A DNA stretch of 10,612 bases. Origin: Veillonella sp. (GTDB lineage: Bacteria > Bacillota > Negativicutes > Veillonellales > Veillonellaceae). Under the pieces are notes generated by a model, which saw nothing but the letters and a program-made list of their open reading frames with translations, was not told the origin of the DNA and did no database searches. The position numbers and the translations under genes were made by a program. Positions 7,949 to 10,612 of this stretch are shown in pieces; position 1 is the stretch's first letter, and every line of letters starts with the position of its first letter. The stretch lies in NCBI RefSeq assembly GCF_019414865.1, contig NZ_DXLG01000053.1, forward strand, positions 1 to 10,612. Direction: 5' to 3'.

Positions 7949-7987
7949 AAAAGACTCCATATGCTATAATAGTATATGGAGTCTTTT
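7949..7987. terminator. Bidirectional intrinsic terminator after the heme operon
   Basis: A perfect 14-bp stem pairs AAAAGACTCCATAT (7949-7962) with ATATGGAGTCTTTT (7974-7987). One G-T wobble and two further pairs (7964-7965 with 7971-7972) extend it, leaving a 5-base loop. The TTTT arm ends the plus-strand transcript and the AAAA arm gives a U-run on the minus strand, so it can work in both directions. It should end hemE-hemH-hemY transcripts before hemQ. Confidence 0.88.
7962..7970 (+). promoter_or_regulatory. Candidate extended -10 promoter for hemQ inside the terminator
   Basis: TGCTATAAT at 7962-7970 is a perfect extended -10 element (TG, one base, TATAAT). The -35 position (7942-7947, TTATAA) is poor, which extended -10 promoters tolerate. 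Transcription would start near 7977, within the 3' arm of the hairpin, so the hemQ transcript could not form the terminator while read-through from hemY would. A second TATAAT at 8022-8027 is too close to the hemQ ribosome-binding site to be the better candidate. Confidence 0.45.
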
Positions 7988-8050
7988 CGATTCTTATAGT
8001 AATAGAAATATATCATTTTAATATAATCACCATAGATAGGAGTGATCATA

Positions 8051-8782
8051 ATGGGGAAAGCAATCCCTACAGTAGAAGGTTGGCATAGCCAACACATGGT
8101 ATTTGCCATGGACTTTAGCGCATGGAACTGCTTTACAGCTGAAGAAAAAGCGGAAGCGCGCAACGAATTAAAAGTATTTTTAGCGGATCTTGAGGCTAAA
8201 CATCAAGCTAAAGAAGGTAGCTATGCATTCTATGATTGCAATGGCGCAAAAGGGGATTTAATCCTATGGATCCTTGGTCCATCCCTTGAATACTTGGCAC
8301 AAGTAGAACGCAAATTCCGTCGCCTCGCTATTGCAAGCGTATTAGTTCAAACATATTCCTATACATCTGTAACAGAAGTCAGTGCTTACGTTAAAGCTAA
8401 ACTCGATACAGAAGAAGTCAACCAAAAACTGTACCCTCATGTACCTCGCGATAAATACATCTGCTTCTATAACATGAGCAAAAAACGTGAAGGTGATGAC
8501 AACTGGTTCATGCTACCACCACAAGAACGCGGCATGTTGATGAAATCTCACGGCGAGCTTGGTAAAACATATTTAGACGTTCTATCTGAATTTACAACAG
8601 GTGGCTGTGGACTAGACGACTGGGAATGGGGTATTACTATCTTCAGTAACGACGACATCCAATTCAAAAAAATCGTATACGATATGCGCTTTGAAATCGC
8701 CAGTGCAAAATACGGCATCTTTAGCGACTTCTACGTTGGTACCATCATCGACGATGCATTACTAGAAGAAATCTTTGGATAA
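8051..8782 (+). CDS. hemQ: Coproheme decarboxylase HemQ (ChdC), chlorite dismutase-like family
   Basis: A 243-residue soluble hemoprotein that catalyses the last step of the coproporphyrin-dependent pathway, two peroxide-dependent oxidative decarboxylations turning coproheme into heme b. Key residues line up with Geobacillus ChdC at a constant offset of five: Y140 in YNMSK (catalytic tyrosine, Y145), K144 (K149) and H167 in KSHGELG (proximal heme ligand, H172). Other family blocks are DNWFMLPPQER and GLDDWEWGITIF, followed by FKKIVYDMRFE. The length is typical (about 245-250). The ATG at 8051 has AGGAG at 8038-8042, spacing 8; an in-frame GTG at 8042 overlaps that site and is not credible. 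The gene is separated from hemY by a terminator, so it probably has its own promoter, although it completes the same pathway. Confidence 0.95.
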   Translation: MGKAIPTVEGWHSQHMVFAMDFSAWNCFTAEEKAEARNELKVFLADLEAKHQAKEGSYAFYDCNGAKGDLILWILGPSLEYLAQVERKFRRLAIASVLVQTYSYTSVTEVSAYVKAKLDTEEVNQKLYPHVPRDKYICFYNMSKKREGDDNWFMLPPQERGMLMKSHGELGKTYLDVLSEFTTGGCGLDDWEWGITIFSNDDIQFKKIVYDMRFEIASAKYGIFSDFYVGTIIDDALLEEIFG

Positions 8783-8783
8783 T

Positions 8784-8811
8784 AAAAGGGACTGCTTAGC
8801 AGTCCCCTTTT
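8784..8811 (+). terminator. Intrinsic terminator of hemQ
   Basis: It starts 2 bases after the hemQ stop. GGGACTGC (8788-8795) pairs with GCAGTCCC (8799-8806) around a TTA loop. The AAAA before and the TTTT after extend the stem past one bulged C at 8807. A T-rich tail (TTTTCTT) follows, making a standard rho-independent terminator; the AAAA arm would also give some activity on the minus strand. Confidence 0.9.
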
Positions 8812-8920
8812 CTTCCCTTGAAATGAAGGTTATAATTTTGAACAGAAAATTTGTTAACGTCTTGTACTGCGTAAAATATAATTCACTATGTTTGAGTAGG
8901 ATATCCATAACTATATTCTT

Positions 8921-9015
8921 ATAAAAGAAAACCCCGCATTGATCCGACTTACGAGGTCAAGGCCCTAGGCCGCAGACCTGATAAGTATGGAGGAGAGATG
9001 CGGGGTTTCTTTTAT
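8921..9015. terminator. Long GC-rich hairpin, likely bidirectional terminator (narK and read-through)
   Basis: The outer stem pairs 8921-8939 with 8998-9015 (ATAAAAGAAA then CCCCGCAT against ATGCGGGG then TTTCTTTTAT), 18 bp with a single bulged A. The interior continues with TCC/GGA (8943-8945 with 8989-8991), ACTTA/TAAGT (8947-8951 with 8982-8986), AGGTC/GACCT (8954-8958 with 8975-8979) and a GGCC-CTA-GGCC tip (8961-8971). A T-rich run follows the GC stem on both strands, so it can end transcription in either direction. It is the only good terminator downstream of narK on the minus strand. At 95 bases with ordered internal loops it is larger than usual and might also be a stable small RNA. 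Confidence 0.7.
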
Positions 9016-9060
9016 CACTTAGTTAAGAAAAGTGAATTATATTTTGTAGTATGCTGATGT

Positions 9061-9096
9061 GAACGTAAATTTTCTGTTCCAGAAAATTATACGTTC
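9061..9096 (-). other. Hairpin over the narK stop codon
   Basis: GAACGTAAATTTTCT (9061-9075) pairs with 9081-9096 apart from one bulged base, around a 5-base loop. On the narK transcript it includes the last two codons (Asn-Val) and the TAA stop. No U-run follows on the minus strand, so it is unlikely to terminate alone; it may protect the mRNA 3' region or be the end of the larger palindrome. Confidence 0.6.
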
Positions 9097-10424
9097 ATGT
9101 TCGCGCTTTTACGTACATAGAACCAGTAGCATACTGCTACAGTTACGATGTTGAAGGCTAACAATACTGCGAAGGCTGGATGGATATTACCGAATGTGGA
9201 ATATACAAAGCCGAAGATTTTAGGTGTAATGAATGCACCGTATGCAGCTACGGCAGCTACGAAGCCTGTGATTAAAGAGGAAAGCAATGGATTACCGAAT
9301 ACGTGAGGAATCATACGGAATGTAGCGCCAGTTGCGAAGCCACAGCATACGAATGTCAACACGGACATAGCAAAGAAGAATGGGAAGTTGTGCATATCTA
9401 CGCCAACTGCAATTAGAGCTGTTGTAGCACATAGTCCGAGAAGGCTTACAAAGGTAACTTTTGTACCGCTGTTAATTTTGTCTGCTAACCAACCACCTAC
9501 AGGACGAAGTGCACCTGCTACAAGTGGACCTACGAATGCGATAGAAGCAAATGGTACTTCTGGGAATTCTTTACCTACTAATAGACCAAGTGCTGCTGCA
9601 TAACCAGAGAAGGCACCGAAGGAACAGGTATATAACAATGTAAGTGCCCAAGTGTGTTTATTACCAAAGATTTGTACAAGGTTTTTAGGATTTGGTTTTT
9701 CTAATGGCAAGTTATCCATGAATCGTGTCATAAGTGCAAGGATAACAACGAGTGGTACAATCCACATGAAAGCAGCATTAGCAAGATATACTGCATTACC
9801 TTTAATGATAGCTGGTGTTACACCGAATACGCTACCTAATGCAGCAGAACCCATAGCGAATGGAGCTAAGAAGTAGATTACGGAAATACCAAGGTTACCA
9901 ACGCCGCCGTTGATACCAAGAGCAGTACCTTTTTCGGATTTAGGGAAGAAGTTGCCAATGTACGCCATGGAGGACGAGAAGTTGGCGCCCGCTAAACCGA
10001 TAAGGGCAGTCAAAATCATGAATGTCGTATAAGAAGTTGTTGTATCTTGAACGGCAAAGCCGAGCCATACAACAGGAACTAATAGAATAAGTGTGGAAAT
10101 AAATGTCCAGTTTTTACCACCGATTAAGGCTGGCATGTAGGTATATACAAAACGTAATGTAGCACCTACAAGGCCTGGCAACGCAGCTAAGGTAAATAAT
10201 TGATCGGTTGTGAAATTAAAGCCTGCGCCGTTGAGTTGCGCTGCAATGGTTGCCCATAAATACCATACACAGAATGAAAGGGTTAATGCAATTGTGGATA
10301 TAACCAAGTTTTGTTTAGCAATTTTTTTACCAAACTTTTCCCAAAATTCTGGATTATCTGGTTGCCAATTAGCCACAATTTCGCTTCGGCTTGCCCCTAC
10401 TTGAGGCATTTTTAGTTCGCTCAT
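9087..10424 (-). CDS. narK: NarK-type nitrate/nitrite transporter (MFS, NNP family)
   Basis: A 445-residue inner-membrane major facilitator protein with about 12 hydrophobic segments. The first nitrate signature is clear at residues 143-179 (GLAGANFSSSMAYIGNFFP, then KGTALGINGG and GNLG). The second is at about 360-376 (CCGFATGATFRMIPHVF). Substrate-binding arginines appear as R91 in GATLRFVY and R307 in GALRPVGG, matching R89 and R305 of Escherichia coli NarK from memory. A soluble tail of about 35 residues precedes the first helix. The ATG at 10424 has AAGGAG (10434-10439 on this strand) 9 bases upstream. The role is nitrate uptake, nitrite export or exchange for nitrate respiration; the sequence does not decide which. 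It is convergent to hemQ, and no nitrate reductase gene is in the window. The final codons lie in a hairpin that is part of the downstream palindrome. Confidence 0.92.
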   Translation of the reverse strand: MSELKMPQVGASRSEIVANWQPDNPEFWEKFGKKIAKQNLVISTIALTLSFCVWYLWATIAAQLNGAGFNFTTDQLFTLAALPGLVGATLRFVYTYMPALIGGKNWTFISTLILLVPVVWLGFAVQDTTTSYTTFMILTALIGLAGANFSSSMAYIGNFFPKSEKGTALGINGGVGNLGISVIYFLAPFAMGSAALGSVFGVTPAIIKGNAVYLANAAFMWIVPLVVILALMTRFMDNLPLEKPNPKNLVQIFGNKHTWALTLLYTCSFGAFSGYAAALGLLVGKEFPEVPFASIAFVGPLVAGALRPVGGWLADKINSGTKVTFVSLLGLCATTALIAVGVDMHNFPFFFAMSVLTFVCCGFATGATFRMIPHVFGNPLLSSLITGFVAAVAAYGAFITPKIFGFVYSTFGNIHPAFAVLLAFNIVTVAVCYWFYVRKSANMNV

Positions 10425-10433
10425 TTTGAACTT

Positions 10434-10527
10434 CTCCTTACTGAAAAACTATACATGCAATGAAGACATGGAAGATACAAGTATCAGTCAATGTATATGA
10501 ATATTGCAATCTATAGAATTTCTATAG
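10434..10527 (-). promoter_or_regulatory. narK upstream region: candidate promoter, 17-bp palindrome and ribosome-binding site
   Basis: On the minus strand a -35-like TTGCAA (10504-10509) and a -10-like GATACT (10480-10485) are 18 bases apart, placing a start near 10473. Just upstream of the -35 is a perfect palindrome, CTATAGAA-T-TTCTATAG (10511-10527 on the plus strand), centred about 46 bases before that start, a position usual for an activator. A second symmetric motif, GATAC-AA-GTATC (10474-10485), overlaps the -10. The ribosome-binding site AAGGAG is at 10434-10439. I do not recognise either palindrome as a known FNR, Crp, Fur or Rex site. The rest, to 10612, is AT-rich with no gene seen. 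Confidence 0.4.
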
Positions 10528-10612
10528 AAAGTATTCGAATTACCTAGAGAACTGAGTTATAATTATTGTATCAACAAAATTTGCAATGTCTTATATCACA
10601 AATATATTATAT

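Larger units (their letters stand above)
8829..9096. repeat. Nested imperfect palindrome of about 270 bp, possible MITE-like element
   Basis: This 3'-3' intergenic region between hemQ and narK is built as nested inverted repeats. Outer arms: TATAATTTT (8831-8839) with AAAATTATA (9083-9091). Next: GAACAGAAAATTT (8840-8852) with its perfect complement at 9067-9079. Then the 15-base AAAATATAATTCACT (8873-8887) with its perfect complement at 9031-9045. The centre is a long GC-rich hairpin (8921-9015). Each end also folds on itself: 8829-8839 with 8848-8858, and 9061-9075 with 9081-9096. The arms differ by small indels, so it is an old or diverged palindrome. No open frame of note and no clear target-site duplication is visible. 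The right end overlaps the last codons and stop of narK. It could be a non-autonomous mobile element, or a structured 3' region serving both genes. Confidence 0.65.

Noticed and set aside
8042..8050. GTG start for HemQ at 8042
   Set aside because: The codon overlaps the AGGAG ribosome-binding site that serves the ATG at 8051.
8947..8986. Resemblance of the central hairpin to the tip of bacterial SRP (4.5S) RNA, from the GGTCAAGG and GCAGACC strands
   Set aside because: The expected GNRA-type tip is absent (the loop is CTA between GGCC arms) and the symmetric loop bases do not match the SRP core; the hairpin ends look like terminator arms.
10456..10587. Three copies of TGCAAT upstream of narK (10456, 10505, 10582) as a repeated operator
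   Set aside because: A 6-base motif three times in AT-rich DNA is weak, and the spacings of 49 and 77 are not helical multiples.
10560..10600. Possible FNR/Crp-like half sites (TTGAT, TGTGA on the minus strand) upstream of narK
   Set aside because: Only one half of each consensus is present and no matching second half lies at the right spacing.
1..10612. tRNA, rRNA, CRISPR arrays, transposase genes or prophage genes
   Set aside because: No cloverleaf-like sequence, regularly spaced repeats or recombinase/transposase motifs were seen on either strand.

Overview
The window looks like chromosomal DNA of a low-to-moderate-GC, AT-rich-intergenic member of the Firmicutes. The gene content (YhaO/YhaN nuclease pair, Bacillus-order hemE-hemH-hemY, a HemQ-type coproheme decarboxylase and a NarK-type nitrate transporter) and the general look of the proteins fit the Negativicutes, most likely Veillonella. 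The genus call is inference from recall; no database comparison was made.

Layout. (1) 67-4210, plus strand: a two-gene operon with an 11-bp overlap encoding a YhaO-like metallophosphoesterase nuclease and a YhaN-like SMC/Rad50-type ATPase that carries a hydrophobic double membrane segment in the middle of the chain. (2) 4211-4341: a gap with a strong hairpin lacking a U-tract and a pair of short inverted repeats just ahead of hemE. (3) 4342-7908, plus strand: a tightly packed heme operon hemE-hemH-hemY, with start codons TTG, GTG and GTG chosen from ribosome-binding sites. HemY has two unusual insertions. (4) 7909-8050: a 20-bp tandem duplication at the hemY stop codon, then a strong bidirectional terminator whose loop contains a perfect extended -10 promoter element. 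(5) 8051-8782, plus strand: hemQ, followed by a compact terminator. (6) 8812-9096: a nested imperfect palindrome of about 270 bp between the convergent hemQ and narK genes. (7) 9087-10424, minus strand: narK. (8) 10425-10612: the narK upstream region, with a 17-bp palindrome next to a candidate promoter.

How the genes work together. HemE makes coproporphyrinogen III, HemY oxidises it to coproporphyrin III, HemH inserts iron and HemQ decarboxylates coproheme to heme b. These four steps are the complete late coproporphyrin-dependent heme branch typical of Gram-positive bacteria. NarK would import nitrate (and/or export nitrite) for a respiratory nitrate reductase, whose membrane subunit normally needs heme b; that link is inference.

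The most unusual structure is the nested palindrome at 8829-9096. It looks like a small non-autonomous mobile element or a structured 3' RNA, and it overlaps the last codons of narK. The genes themselves belong to known families, and I see no clearly new multi-gene system.
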